Positions 50,661 through 61,039 are shown, counted from the stretch's first letter. The stretch: 64,000 nt of DNA from Rubrivivax sp. (GCA_026125665.1 JAHCKS010000012.1:19326-83325); one strand, 5' to 3'. Translations and numbers: made by a program. Notes: a model not told the origin generated them from the letters alone.

Positions 50661-52616
50661 ATGAAACTGCGAAAAATAGTTCTTGAGAACGTCCGAAGCT
50701 TTCTGGATCACCAGGAGTTTGACCTCTCCAGCGAGATATCAATCATCGTCGGTCCAAACGGCGGAGGGAAGACAAACCTGCTAGACGCCGCCGTCTTAGC
50801 CCTCCGCGTACACCTTCTGAAGTCGTGGATTCCTCGCCACAATCCAACGAATGACTGGCAAGAGCGATACGAGTGGGCGAGCAACGATGCACTTAATGCT
50901 GGCCTGCTCGAGAAGCACAGCGCTGGGTCTGCCGTAGATCAGCGCATCGAGTTGCACCTCGAGATCACGGCATCCGACGTCGAGAGCATTCGAAGAACGA
51001 AGACGGAGGCCGAGCAACTCGAGCAGCGATCGAAGACCCGCTACGTGAACTTCCCGGTCGCTTCCGCCTCTTCTTGGGACGTGGGTGCTGTTCAGGCGGG
51101 CACGATCATCCCTTACTCCATCGTGAACGGAAAACTGCAGGGCGTGGACGGCCCCGCAGCGTCAACGTTCCGGCAGTACCTTGAGACCTACGAGGTCAAC
51201 AGCCGCGTACGTGAGGAGTACGAGCAGCGACCGTTGTCGATGCCGATGATTTCGCTTCCAGTCAATAGGTCTGCCGGTGACATGTCGGCGGCTGTCACGC
51301 TCTCCACTTTCAACGAGTATGACCACAAGAGGGCTGTTGATGCTGCATCCTCTCGAACGGCCGGTTCAATAGCTGCACTGGCAATCGGCCGCCTTGCCGA
51401 ACGCTACAGGGCGCTCTTGGAGAAGGCGGACGGGCGTACGAAACAGGACTTTCTCAGTGACTCAGGAGTCCAAGCTCTCACTCGAACGCTACGGTCGCTC
51501 GGATACGAGTGGAACCTACAGTGCACAGATAAGAACCGCAACCGATATGAGATGCAACTCACGAAGCAGGGGTCGACGTTTCGGGTCAGTGCGGCGTCGT
51601 CGGGAGAACGCGAACTGCTGACTTACCTGTTTGCGATTTATGCCCTGAACGTTCGCGATGCGCTCATCGTCATAGATGAGCCGGAGTTGCACCTCCATCC
51701 GCGCTGGCAGCGCACCCTCTTGGGGCTCTTCGAAGCCCTCTCGGCCGATACAGGGAACCAGTTCTTGATGGCGACTCACTCGCCTGTCTTTGTGTCCCCG
51801 GCGACCATTCAATACGTTTCGCGCGTCTACTCGGATGGTCAGTGTAGTCGAGTAGTGCGACTTAGCGACAGCGGATTGCCGGAGCCGAAGCATCTCTTCA
51901 GCATTGTCAACAGCCAGAACAACGAGCGCATCTTCTTCTCAGACCTCGTCGTTCTCGTGGAGGGAATCTCCGATCGCCTCTTTTTTGAGGCCGTGTTTCG
52001 ACACTTCGGCAACGGAACCAGCACAGCGCGCGTGTTCGAAGTCGTCAGTGTTGGCGGCAAGACGCTGTTCGAGCAGTACCGGAAGCTCCTGACCGTGTGC
52101 AAGGTTCCGTTCGTAGTAATCGCTGATCAGGACTACCTCAGGGAGATCGGTAACGAGTCGATCAAGAAGCTATTTGCGATCTCGGGGAAGAACCTGAAGG
52201 AGAAGGTGATTGACGATCCAACCAGCTTGGATGCGGCAAGCCTTCTTGCCCGTATGGATGAGGCGATTGGTGGCGGCAACCTGAGTGATTTGCGCGAACT
52301 CTGGGAATACATCAAAGCAAGACAGACACGGCTCCGAGCAGATCTAACGCCGCTCGAGCAGGAGACCCTTCGAGACTTCATTGCGGCCCAGCGTCGGTCA
52401 GGCACATACGTGTTGGCACGTGGAGCGTTGGAGTCGTACCTCCCAGAGGGGTACAGAAGCAAGGACCTTGAGAAGCTCATTCGGCTAACAGCTGAGCCGT
52501 CGATGTGGGATCGACTGGTCCCTGAGGGGAAGGCAGAACTGGAGGAGATCATCAAGGCAGTCCTGTCTGATCCCAGCCTGGCGGGCGAGGCAGCGCGAGG
52601 CGCTCTGGCAGCGTAA
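50661..52616 (+). CDS. OLD-family ATPase-TOPRIM nuclease (class 1 overcoming-lysogenization-defect protein)
   Basis: A 651-residue protein. The ABC/AAA ATPase domain has Walker A GPNGGGKT (31-38), signature SSGERE (313-318), Walker B LIVIDEPELHLHP (335-347) and ATHSP (371-375). The TOPRIM nuclease domain follows: VLVEGISDRLFFE (431-443, catalytic Glu), then VVIADQD (485-491, Asp pair). This is the class 1 OLD architecture, also seen in Gabija GajA and retron- or PARIS-like effectors. GajB-type helicase or a TOPRIM partner gene is absent, so it acts alone or with a distant partner. Codon use and GC content are visibly lower than everywhere else in the window, a sign of transfer. The ribosome site is weak (GAAAG). 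Confidence 0.9.
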   Translation: MKLRKIVLENVRSFLDHQEFDLSSEISIIVGPNGGGKTNLLDAAVLALRVHLLKSWIPRHNPTNDWQERYEWASNDALNAGLLEKHSAGSAVDQRIELHLEITASDVESIRRTKTEAEQLEQRSKTRYVNFPVASASSWDVGAVQAGTIIPYSIVNGKLQGVDGPAASTFRQYLETYEVNSRVREEYEQRPLSMPMISLPVNRSAGDMSAAVTLSTFNEYDHKRAVDAASSRTAGSIAALAIGRLAERYRALLEKADGRTKQDFLSDSGVQALTRTLRSLGYEWNLQCTDKNRNRYEMQLTKQGSTFRVSAASSGERELLTYLFAIYALNVRDALIVIDEPELHLHPRWQRTLLGLFEALSADTGNQFLMATHSPVFVSPATIQYVSRVYSDGQCSRVVRLSDSGLPEPKHLFSIVNSQNNERIFFSDLVVLVEGISDRLFFEAVFRHFGNGTSTARVFEVVSVGGKTLFEQYRKLLTVCKVPFVVIADQDYLREIGNESIKKLFAISGKNLKEKVIDDPTSLDAASLLARMDEAIGGGNLSDLRELWEYIKARQTRLRADLTPLEQETLRDFIAAQRRSGTYVLARGALESYLPEGYRSKDLEKLIRLTAEPSMWDRLVPEGKAELEEIIKAVLSDPSLAGEAARGALAA

Positions 52617-52990
52617 TGGCATCGCCTTGAAGGCGTGTTGTGGTCGTTGCCGGGAAGCGTCCCTGCTCTGAAGCCATAGGCCGAATCCCCTCAGCCGCAG
52701 CCGGGTGGGCCGGCGACGCGCACCTGCGGTGCCGAGTAACGCAGCCGGGCAGGGTCGGCGGCGTGAGCGGCTCCGCGGAGCAAGCTTGCCTAGCGGAGCG
52801 GCCCTGCTCGGCGAGAAGTGCAGGGGAGCCCTCGCCCAGCGAGGGCCGCCGCAGCTAAGCGGCGCCGGCGTGCCCGGCTGCGGCTGAGCTGCGCCGACGG
52901 TGGAAGTGAGATGGCCACGTCCCGAACCGGGACGACGCCGGATCGCCACTCTGAAGTGCGATCAGCACTGTCGCCCCACAATCCCCACCA
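52617..52990. other. Intergenic region carrying an inverted-repeat element
   Basis: 374 bases without a gene, between the OLD-like gene and the ABC transporter. The core is the inverted-repeat element at 52690-52888; the rest (52900-52990) should hold the ABC transporter promoter. A short G/C hairpin CGCC-TTGAA-GGCG at 52624-52636 follows the OLD stop. Confidence 0.55.
52690..52888. repeat. Inverted-repeat element, copy 1 (26-bp imperfect arms)
   Basis: Left arm 52690-52715 and right arm 52863-52888 are inverted copies matching at 23 of 26 positions. The interior has further short palindromes and the segment TGCGGTGCCGAGTAACGCAG, similar to TGCGGCGCCGAGCAGCGCAG of copy 2. A GCAGGGGAG segment in the right half is also shared with copy 2. 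No coding content and no target-site duplication seen. Confidence 0.65.
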
Positions 52991-55030
<2,040 letters not shown>

Positions 55031-55400
55031 TTCGAGCCCGTCGAACGCCACCCAGGGTTGTCTGCAAAGGGCCGTGCGGGCCCGGTGTGGCGCGGCACTT
55101 GCGGCGCCGAGCAGCGCAGTGTCTTGTGGCCCGCGCGCGTACTCGCGCGCTTCCATATCTGACTCGCGCAGCTGTCCGAGTGGCACGAGCGAAGCGAGTG
55201 CAACGAGTTCTGCGCGTGGGCCACAAGACCGAGCAGCGCAGGGGAGTCGGCCGGCGCAGCCGGCCGACCGCCGCATATGCCGCGCCACACCGGGCCCGCA
55301 CGGCCCTTTGCCACCACCACCTTCGGAGGTGGCGCCCGAGCGAGGCTCGCTCCGCACAGCGAGCCAACCGCGCGCTCGGGCTGGCCAGCGCGTCAGCGCC
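55031..55400. other. Intergenic region carrying inverted-repeat structures
   Basis: 370 bases between convergent ABC transporter and hpaG2. All of it is palindromic: the large element at 55064-55311, then two small stem-loops, CCACCT-TCGG-AGGTGG at 55317-55332 and a 9-bp arm pair (GCCCGAGCG/CGCTCGGGC) at 55334-55381. The last could act as a bidirectional transcription stop. No gene is seen. Confidence 0.6.
55064..55311. repeat. Inverted-repeat element, copy 2 (34-bp perfect arms, nested inner arms)
   Basis: Arms at 55064-55097 and 55278-55311 are perfect inverted copies (34 bases), extending inward to 41 bases with 2 mismatches. Inside, GTCTTGTGGCCC (55121-55132) is perfectly inverted at 55218-55229. 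CCGAGCAGCGCAG occurs as a direct repeat in each half. It shares its core with the element at 52690-52888. It resembles a small non-autonomous (MITE-like) or repetitive extragenic palindrome. No target duplication seen. Confidence 0.8.
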
Positions 55401-56204
55401 TCACGCCGCCCGCTCGGGTTCGGGCACCCAGTCCGCCACCAGCCGGTTGTGCAGCCGCCCCAGGCCCTCCACCTCGCACACCACCTCGTCGCCAGGCTGC
55501 ACGTCCACCGAGCCCTTCGGCGTGCCGGTGAGGATCACGTCGCCCGGGCTCAGCGTCATGAAGCCGCTCAGGTACTCGATCAGCGACGCCACGTCGTGGA
55601 TCATGTCGCGCGTGTGGCCTTCCTGCACCAGCCGGCCGTTGACGTGCGTGCTCAGGTGCAGCGCCATCGGGTCGGGCACCTCGTCGCGCGGCACGAGCCA
55701 GGGCCCCAGCGCCGTGCAGCCGTCGCGGCTCTTCACGCGCAGGTTGGGGCGGTAGTAGGGCTCGAGGAAGTTGCGGATCGCGTAGTCGTTGGCCACCGTG
55801 TAGCCGGCCACGTGGTCGATGGCGCGTTCACGCTTGATGCGCTTGCCCTGGCGGCCGATGACCACGGCCAGCTCGCACTCGTAGTGCATGAATTCGCCGT
55901 CGGCCGGCCGCCGCGTCAGCCCGCGGTGCCCGACCAGCGTGTTGGCGGCCTTGATGAAGACGATCGGCTCGGCCCGCTGCGCCTGCAGGAAACCCGCCTG
56001 CTCGGCGGACGACTTCGCCGCCAGCTCGGCGGCGTGGTCGCCGTAGTTCAGCGCCAGCGCGAAGATCGTGCGCGCCTCGAAGGGCGGCAGCCACAACGGC
56101 TCGCCCTCGTCGACGACGCGGCCGTCGGCCAGGCGCACGCGGCCTTCGGCGGCCGGCGTCGCCTCGTGCAGGGCGCCGCCGTAGCCCACGCGTGCCGTCC
56201 TCAT
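55401..56204 (-). CDS. hpaG2: Fumarylacetoacetase-family isomerase/decarboxylase, HpaG C-terminal-type subunit
   Basis: A 267-residue FAH-fold enzyme. Signature elements are ALALNYGDHAAELA, PIVFIKAANTL, HYECELAVVIG (metal-binding Glu pair), GYTVANDYAIRNF, YYRPNLRVKSRDG and TGTPKGSVDVQPGDEV. These match HpaG2, which acts with HpaG1 in homoprotocatechuate breakdown (decarboxylation of 5-oxopent-3-ene-1,2,5-tricarboxylate and isomerisation of the product). The ATG overlaps the hpaG1 stop as ATGA. It is the last gene of the minus operon. Confidence 0.9.
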   Translation of the reverse strand: MRTARVGYGGALHEATPAAEGRVRLADGRVVDEGEPLWLPPFEARTIFALALNYGDHAAELAAKSSAEQAGFLQAQRAEPIVFIKAANTLVGHRGLTRRPADGEFMHYECELAVVIGRQGKRIKRERAIDHVAGYTVANDYAIRNFLEPYYRPNLRVKSRDGCTALGPWLVPRDEVPDPMALHLSTHVNGRLVQEGHTRDMIHDVASLIEYLSGFMTLSPGDVILTGTPKGSVDVQPGDEVVCEVEGLGRLHNRLVADWVPEPERAA

Positions 56205-56860
56205 GCCGCGGCTCCTGCTTCTTCGACTTCCTCTTCGCGCTCGACCGCGTTCTCCAGCCGCCCGAGGCCGTCGATCTCGATCGCCATACGGTCGCCCACG
56301 CGCACGCGCGGCGCGTTGCCGGGCACGCCGACGAGCAGCATGTCGCCGGCCGCGAGCGTCATGAACTCGCTCACCTCGGCCAGCAGGCGCGCCGCGCTGC
56401 GCCGCAGCTGGCTCGTGTGGGCGCTCAGCCGCAGCTCGCCGTTGACGAACACGCGCAAGCCCAGCGCGCCGGGGTCGGGCACGCGCGCCGCCGGCACCAC
56501 GGGGCCGATGGGGCAGAACGTGTCGCGGCACTTCTGCTTCATCGGCGGGCGCAGCACGGCGGCGTGCGGCACCGTCACGTCGTTGACGATGGCGTAGCCG
56601 CCCACGTACGAAAGGGCCTCGGCCTCGCGCACCCGCGCCGCGGCGCGGCCCAGCACCAGGCCGAGCGTGGCGCCCACCTCGACCTCGGGCACGTCGTCGG
56701 GCAGAAGCACCGGTTGCCCGCCGCCGATCCACGTGTTGGCGGGCTTCAGGTACAGCACCGGGTGCACCGGCGGGCGGTGGTGCGGCGGCTCGCGCATCGC
56801 GCTTTCCATGGCGGCCCAGGCGTCCTGGAAGTTCAGCAACGCGCCGACGACGGTCTTCAT
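56201..56860 (-). CDS. hpaG1: Fumarylacetoacetase-family isomerase/decarboxylase, HpaG N-terminal-type subunit
   Basis: A 219-residue FAH-family protein. It is shorter than HpaG2 and resembles the N-terminal half of enterobacterial HpaG: VLYLKPANTWIGGG, VEVGATLGLVLGRAAARV, GYAIVNDVTVPHA, KQKCRDTFCPIGP, GDMLLVGVPG. HpaG1 and HpaG2 together form the two-domain enzyme. A poly-Glu C-terminal tail (EREEEVEEA) follows. It has 31 bases between its start and the preceding amidohydrolase stop. Confidence 0.87.
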   Translation of the reverse strand: MKTVVGALLNFQDAWAAMESAMREPPHHRPPVHPVLYLKPANTWIGGGQPVLLPDDVPEVEVGATLGLVLGRAAARVREAEALSYVGGYAIVNDVTVPHAAVLRPPMKQKCRDTFCPIGPVVPAARVPDPGALGLRVFVNGELRLSAHTSQLRRSAARLLAEVSEFMTLAAGDMLLVGVPGNAPRVRVGDRMAIEIDGLGRLENAVEREEEVEEAGAAA

Positions 56861-56891
56861 CGTGTTCTCGCTCCTCGCGCCCGGCGACGGC

Positions 56892-57770
56892 CTAGCGCTC
56901 GTAGCCGAACAGCGTGCTCGGGTTGTCCACCAGGATGCGCTGCAGCTCCTGCTCGCTGCGCGCATAGCGGTATAGCAGCTCCAGCAGCTCGGCGTCGTTC
57001 GGCGGCGGACTCCTCGAGACGGGATGCGGCCAGTCCGAGCCCCACACACAGCGTTCGGGCGCTGCGTCGATCAGCGCGCGGGCCAGCGGCACCACGTCAT
57101 CGTAAGGCGCACCGGCCTTGGAGATCTTCTCTCCGAGCGACAGCATGACCCAGAAGTTGCCGCGTGCCAGCCATTGGCGCAGCCTGGCGATGTTCGGGTC
57201 GCGCTCGGGGCCGAGCGCCGCGTCGGGGCGGCCCATGTGGTCGATGAGGATCGGCAGGTCCAGGTGCTCGAACCAGTGCGCGCTCTCGACGATGCCGTTC
57301 TGCTCGGGCTGGATCTTCATGTACCAGCCGAGCTCGCGCAGCTTGGCCACCGCGCGGTCGAAGGCCTCGCGGCCGAGCACCGCGCCCAGCGCCTGGCGGA
57401 ACGAGAAACGCGCGCCGCGCACGCCGGCGTCGTGCAGCCGCTGCAGCTCGGCGTCGGTGGCCCGCTCGAACACGAGCGCGTTGGCGCAGCCCTTGTAGCC
57501 GGGGCCGAGTGCGGCCAGGCCGTCCTGCACCACGCGGTGGTCGGCGCCGTAGGTCGTCGTCTGCACGACGATGCCGCGGCGGAAACCCAGCGCCTCGTGC
57601 ATGCGGCGCGCCGCTTCCCAGGTGGCGCTCGGCATCTCGTAGGCGGCGCCCGGGCGCACCGGATAACGGTCGGCCGGGCCGAGCACGTGGAACTGGCTGT
57701 CGATGGCGCCGGCCGGTGGCGGCCGGGAAGGGGCGCGCGGGTGCGGGTGGAAGGGGTGGTAGTCGGCCAT
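56892..57770 (-). CDS. Amidohydrolase (COG3618 TIM-barrel metal-dependent hydrolase)
   Basis: A 292-residue TIM-barrel hydrolase similar to 2-pyrone-4,6-dicarboxylate lactonase and galactarolactone hydrolases. It shows IDSQFHVLGPADRYP (the metal-binding HxH region is DSQFH here, so the first His pair is reduced), then VVQTTTYGADHRVVQDGL, LPILIDHMGRPDAA and CVWGSDWPHPV, ending VDNPSTLFGYER. Family members open lactones of aromatic or sugar-acid origin. In an operon with hpaG1/hpaG2, it may feed the pathway with a hydrolysed lactone, which is inference. Confidence 0.85.
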   Translation of the reverse strand: MADYHPFHPHPRAPSRPPPAGAIDSQFHVLGPADRYPVRPGAAYEMPSATWEAARRMHEALGFRRGIVVQTTTYGADHRVVQDGLAALGPGYKGCANALVFERATDAELQRLHDAGVRGARFSFRQALGAVLGREAFDRAVAKLRELGWYMKIQPEQNGIVESAHWFEHLDLPILIDHMGRPDAALGPERDPNIARLRQWLARGNFWVMLSLGEKISKAGAPYDDVVPLARALIDAAPERCVWGSDWPHPVSRSPPPNDAELLELLYRYARSEQELQRILVDNPSTLFGYER

Positions 57771-57796
57771 GGGCTGGTTGTCGCTCTCGCTCGCGT

Positions 57797-58225
57797 TCAG
57801 GCCCGCGCCGCGATGTACGCGGTGACCTCGCACTGCACGAGGATGCCGCCGGTGAGGTCCGCCGCCTGCACCGACAGCCGCGCCGGCCGGTCGTGCGGGT
57901 CGGGGAACATCGCCAGCCATTGTTCGTTCAGCGGCTCGCGCTGCGAGCGGTCCTTCAGCCACACGCCCATGCGCACGATGTCGTCGGTGCGGCCGCCGCC
58001 GGCTTCGACGATGCGGCGCACCTGGGTGAACATGTGCCGGCACTGGTCGGCCAGCGTCTCGGCCAGCTTGCCGGTCGCGGGGTCGGTGCCGTTGACAAGG
58101 CCGGTCATCAACAGCGGGCCGACGCGGCACGCGGCGGGGATCGGGTTCGCGTGGCCGAAGCCTTCGAGGTAGATCGACTGCCGCTTGCTCGATGGCCGCT
58201 CGCCGCGTGGGGCTGCCGCGTCCAT
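57797..58225 (-). CDS. RidA-family (YjgF/UK114) enamine/imine deaminase-like protein
   Basis: A 142-residue RidA-fold protein. Recognisable segments are HANPIPAACRVGPLLMTGL, DQCRHMFTQVRRIVEAGGGRTDDIVRMGVW and the end segment ARLSVQAADLTGGILVQCEV. The catalytic Arg of canonical RidA (Arg105, in the IPAR-type segment) is represented by DRPARLSVQA. It may clear reactive enamines or act on the pathway intermediates of this operon. The ATG at 58225 is preferred, with AAGGTG nine bases before it; a GTG at 58234 overlaps the upstream stop. Confidence 0.83.
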   Translation of the reverse strand: MDAAAPRGERPSSKRQSIYLEGFGHANPIPAACRVGPLLMTGLVNGTDPATGKLAETLADQCRHMFTQVRRIVEAGGGRTDDIVRMGVWLKDRSQREPLNEQWLAMFPDPHDRPARLSVQAADLTGGILVQCEVTAYIAARA

Positions 58226-58230
58226 GGCGC

Positions 58231-59193
58231 TCACTGCACCTTGATGTCGAGCGCCTTGATGATCGGCAGCCACGTCGACTCTTCCTTCTGCAGGTAGGCG
58301 CTGAAGTCCTCGGGCGACAGCCAGCGCGCCTCCGAGCCGGAGGCGAAGAACTTCGCCACCACGGCCGGGTCGGCCAGCGCCTGGCGCACGGCGTCGCTCA
58401 CCTTGGCGACGACGGCTGGCGGCGTGCCCGCCGGCGCGAGCAGGCCGGTGAAGGTCTGGCCGTCGATGCCCTTGATGCCCTGTTCCTCGAGCGTGGGCAC
58501 GTCGGGCAGCCACTTCACGCGCTGCGGCGCGGCCACCGCGATCGCGCGCGTGCGGCCGTCCTTGATGAAGCCCTGGGCCACCGACACCTGGTCGAAGTTG
58601 AACTGCACCTGGCCGCCCAGCAGGTCGTTGGTGGCCGGTGCGTTGCCCTTGTAGTGCACGGTGAGCCACTTGGCGCCGCTCACCCGCTGCAGCATCTCGC
58701 TCAGCAGGTGATTCGTGGTGCCGGCGCCGGGCGAGGCCATCGTCACCGCGTCGGGCCTGGACTTGGCCAGCGCGATGAGCTCGGGCGCCGTCTTTGCCGG
58801 CACCGACGGATGCACCTGCAGCACGAGCGGCGTGAAGGTGACGGAGGTGATCGGCACGAAGCTCTTCTGCCAGTGGTACAGCGGCCGGTTGAAGATGGTG
58901 GGCGAATAGAGCAGCGGGCCGTTGGCCGTCATGAACAGCGTGTAGCCGTCGGGGTCGGACTTGGCCACCGCCTCGCCGGCGAGCAGCCCGCCGGCGCCGG
59001 CCTTGTTCTCCACCAGCACCGTCTGCTTGAGCGTCTTCTGCATCTCCGCGGCGACGATGCGCGCCGCGGTGTCGACGTTGCCGCCGGGCGGGTAGGGCAC
59101 CACCAGGCGCAGCGGCTTGGCGGGCCACTCCTGCGCCACGGCGGCAGGGGCGGCGGCGAACGCGGCCAGCAGCAGGACCAGGGTGGGCTTCAT
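58231..59193 (-). CDS. Bug-family (TTT) periplasmic solute-binding protein
   Basis: A 320-residue exported protein. It has a signal peptide (about residues 1-21, ending AVAQE). The Bug signature follows: WPAKPLRLVVPYPPGGNVDTAAR, VENKAGAGGLLAGEAVAKSDPDGYTL, GAGTTNHLLSEML and PDVPTLEEQGI. Bug proteins bind small carboxylates and usually work with a TctAB permease encoded elsewhere. It is the first gene of the minus catabolic operon with an AAGGAGA site, so the carboxylate it binds is probably the operon's substrate. Confidence 0.93.
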   Translation of the reverse strand: MKPTLVLLLAAFAAAPAAVAQEWPAKPLRLVVPYPPGGNVDTAARIVAAEMQKTLKQTVLVENKAGAGGLLAGEAVAKSDPDGYTLFMTANGPLLYSPTIFNRPLYHWQKSFVPITSVTFTPLVLQVHPSVPAKTAPELIALAKSRPDAVTMASPGAGTTNHLLSEMLQRVSGAKWLTVHYKGNAPATNDLLGGQVQFNFDQVSVAQGFIKDGRTRAIAVAAPQRVKWLPDVPTLEEQGIKGIDGQTFTGLLAPAGTPPAVVAKVSDAVRQALADPAVVAKFFASGSEARWLSPEDFSAYLQKEESTWLPIIKALDIKVQ

Positions 59194-59477
59194 CGGGGTC
59201 TCCTTCGGCGGGTCGTGGTGCATCTGCCTGCCCTGCCGCGAGGGGCGAGGGGGCCGGTGCCGGGGCTGCGTGTCGTTCGCGCACTGTAGGAACGCCGCGC
59301 CGCATGGGCAAACGGAATCTCGCGCGAAGTTCCAGCATGTGGACGCTCGAGCCGCCGCGGCGGGCCCGGCAGCTAGCATCACCGTCCACTGCCATCCGTC
59401 GCCATCCATCACTGCGGCGCCGCCGTCATCGACGCCGCCTGCCGCTGCCGATTCCATCCTGTAGACAAGGGCAAACC
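59194..59477. promoter_or_regulatory. Divergent promoter region of the catabolic module
   Basis: 284 bases between the Bug operon (minus) and the flavin-reductase/iclR genes (plus). It holds the palindrome at 59314-59333, about 120 bases upstream of the Bug ATG and 145 before the flavin-reductase GTG. Confidence 0.55.
59314..59333. promoter_or_regulatory. Candidate IclR-type operator palindrome
   Basis: GGAA..TCGCGCGA..TTCC: 8 of 10 base pairs of the inverted repeat match, with GGAA/TTCC outer half-sites like those of IclR-family operators. It lies in the shared promoter region between the Bug-protein operon and the operon of the linked IclR gene. Confidence 0.45.
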
Positions 59478-60149
59478 GTGCGCATCCTCGCCGCCGAGCT
59501 GAACCCGCAGCAGACCTACAAGCTGATCACCGGCATCGTCGTGCCGCGGCCGATCGCCTGGGTGTGCACGCGTTCGCCGGAAGGCGTGCTCAACGTCGCG
59601 CCGTTCAGCGCCTTCACGTTCGTCTCGAACAAGCCGCCGATGCTCGGCGTGAACGTCGGGCGCAAGGCCGGCGTGCTGAAGGACACCGGCCGCAACATCC
59701 ACGCCACCGGCGAGTACGTCGTGCACATCGCCGACGAGTCGCTGGTGCAGCCGCTGCACGAAAGCGCGGTGGAGCACCCGCCCGAGGTGAGCGAGGTGGA
59801 CCTGCTGGGCCTGGCCACCGTGCCCAGCGAGCGCATCGGCGTGCCGCGCCTGGTCGCGCCGCCCGTGGCCATGGAGTGCCGGCTGCACCGCGCCATCGGT
59901 TTCGGCGACACCGGCTCGGAGTTCATCGTCGGCGAGGTGCTCGTTTTCCACGTGCGCGACGGCCTGCTGGCCGACGGCAAGATCGACAGCACGCGCCTGA
60001 ACCCGCTGTGCCGGCTGGCCGGGCCGAACTACGCGACGCTCGGGCGCGTGATGACGATGCGGCGGATCGCGCAGACCGACAAGAGCGTGATGGCGCGCAT
60101 CGACCCGGAAGCCGGAGATGGGGGCGATGGTGGCGATGGCGGCGGCTGA
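59478..60149 (+). CDS. Flavin reductase-like (FMN-binding) protein
   Basis: A 223-residue FMN-binding split-barrel protein. The first strand segment is LITGIVVPRPIAWVCTRSPEGVLNVAPFSAF (the substrate/FMN pocket), then FVSNKPPMLGVNVG, NIHATGEYVVHIADE and SEFIVGEVLVFHV. The family supplies reduced flavin to two-component oxygenases or has other flavin roles. A Gly/Asp repeat (GDGGDGGDGGG) ends the chain. The GTG start has an AAGGG site. It overlaps the iclR start, so they are co-transcribed. Confidence 0.88.
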   Translation: MRILAAELNPQQTYKLITGIVVPRPIAWVCTRSPEGVLNVAPFSAFTFVSNKPPMLGVNVGRKAGVLKDTGRNIHATGEYVVHIADESLVQPLHESAVEHPPEVSEVDLLGLATVPSERIGVPRLVAPPVAMECRLHRAIGFGDTGSEFIVGEVLVFHVRDGLLADGKIDSTRLNPLCRLAGPNYATLGRVMTMRRIAQTDKSVMARIDPEAGDGGDGGDGGG

Positions 60150-61002
60150 ACCGGGCGCCGGCGAGGTGCCGGGCGCGCAGACCGTGCGCCGCGCCATGGC
60201 CGTGCTGCGCCTGGTGGCCATGGGCCAGGAAGAGGGTGTGCGGCTCAGCGACATCGCCACGATGTCGGGGCTCAGCCGTCCCACGGTGCACCGGCTGCTG
60301 AAGGTGCTGATCGACGAGACCGCCGTCGAGCAGGACCCGGCCACCCGCCGCTACCGCGTGGGCGACGAGCTCTCGCTGCTCGGCCTGGCGCGCGCCGGCC
60401 GCCTGCCGCTGCGCGCGCTGGCCGAGCCCTACCTGCAGGCGCTGGCCGCCGAGGTGGGCGACACCGTCTTCCTCAGCCTGCGCCACGGGGCCGACTCGGT
60501 GTGCATCGCGCGCCACCTCGGCAGCCAGCCGATCCAGGTGCTGTCCATCAACGTCGGCGTGCGGCGCCCGCTCGGCGCCAGCGTGTCGGGCATCGTGCTG
60601 CTGGCCGGCCTGCCGCCGACCGAAGCCGAGCGGCTGACGCGCGGCAACGCCCCGCGGCTGGCGCTGCAGCAGCGCGAGGCCGACGAGGTGCTGCGCCAGG
60701 TGCGCGCGGCGCGCCGCGCCGGGCACGCCTTCGCGCCGCAGGGCGTGATGCCGGGCACCGCGGCGGTGGCGGTGCCGGTGTGCGACGCGGGCGGGCAGGT
60801 GCTGGCGGCCATCAGCATCGCGGCGCTGCGCGACCGGCTCGACCGCAAGCGGCTGCCGGGGGTGCTGGCGGCGATGCACGAGCAGGCGGCGCTGATCGCG
60901 CGCCGGCACGCCGAAGTGCAGGCGGCGCGCCGCCGCACCACGCGGCGCGAGCCGCGCTCCAGCACCACGCGGCGCGAGCCGCGCCGCCAGCCCCCGGCCT
61001 GA
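60127..61002 (+). CDS. IclR-family transcriptional regulator
   Basis: A 291-residue regulator. The winged helix (VRRAMAVLRLVAM, LSDIATMSGLSRPTVHRLLKVLI) precedes the IclR effector domain: LSLLGLARAGRLPLRAL, YLQALAAEVGDTVFLSLRHG, and the late VAVPVCDAGGQVLAAISIAAL. The C-terminal tail is Arg-rich with two 27-base-spaced repeats (TTRREPR twice). The ATG at 60127 has a GGAG site at the right distance; 60118 and 60136 are alternatives. It is divergent from the hpaG operon and probably its repressor or activator through the 59314-59333 palindrome. Confidence 0.92.
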   Translation: MVAMAAAEPGAGEVPGAQTVRRAMAVLRLVAMGQEEGVRLSDIATMSGLSRPTVHRLLKVLIDETAVEQDPATRRYRVGDELSLLGLARAGRLPLRALAEPYLQALAAEVGDTVFLSLRHGADSVCIARHLGSQPIQVLSINVGVRRPLGASVSGIVLLAGLPPTEAERLTRGNAPRLALQQREADEVLRQVRAARRAGHAFAPQGVMPGTAAVAVPVCDAGGQVLAAISIAALRDRLDRKRLPGVLAAMHEQAALIARRHAEVQAARRRTTRREPRSSTTRREPRRQPPA

Positions 61003-61039
61003 GGGCGCGGTGTCCGCGAGCCGCGGCGAGAATGCGGCC

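Noticed and set aside
55064-55311. attC site or integron element
   Set aside because: The palindrome is long, but the R'/R'' core sites (GTTRRRY/RYYYAAC) are missing and there is no integron integrase.
60934-60990. 27-base direct repeat at the iclR 3' end
   Set aside because: Two copies only, in frame, encoding an Arg-rich tail. Probably simple slippage rather than a regulatory element.
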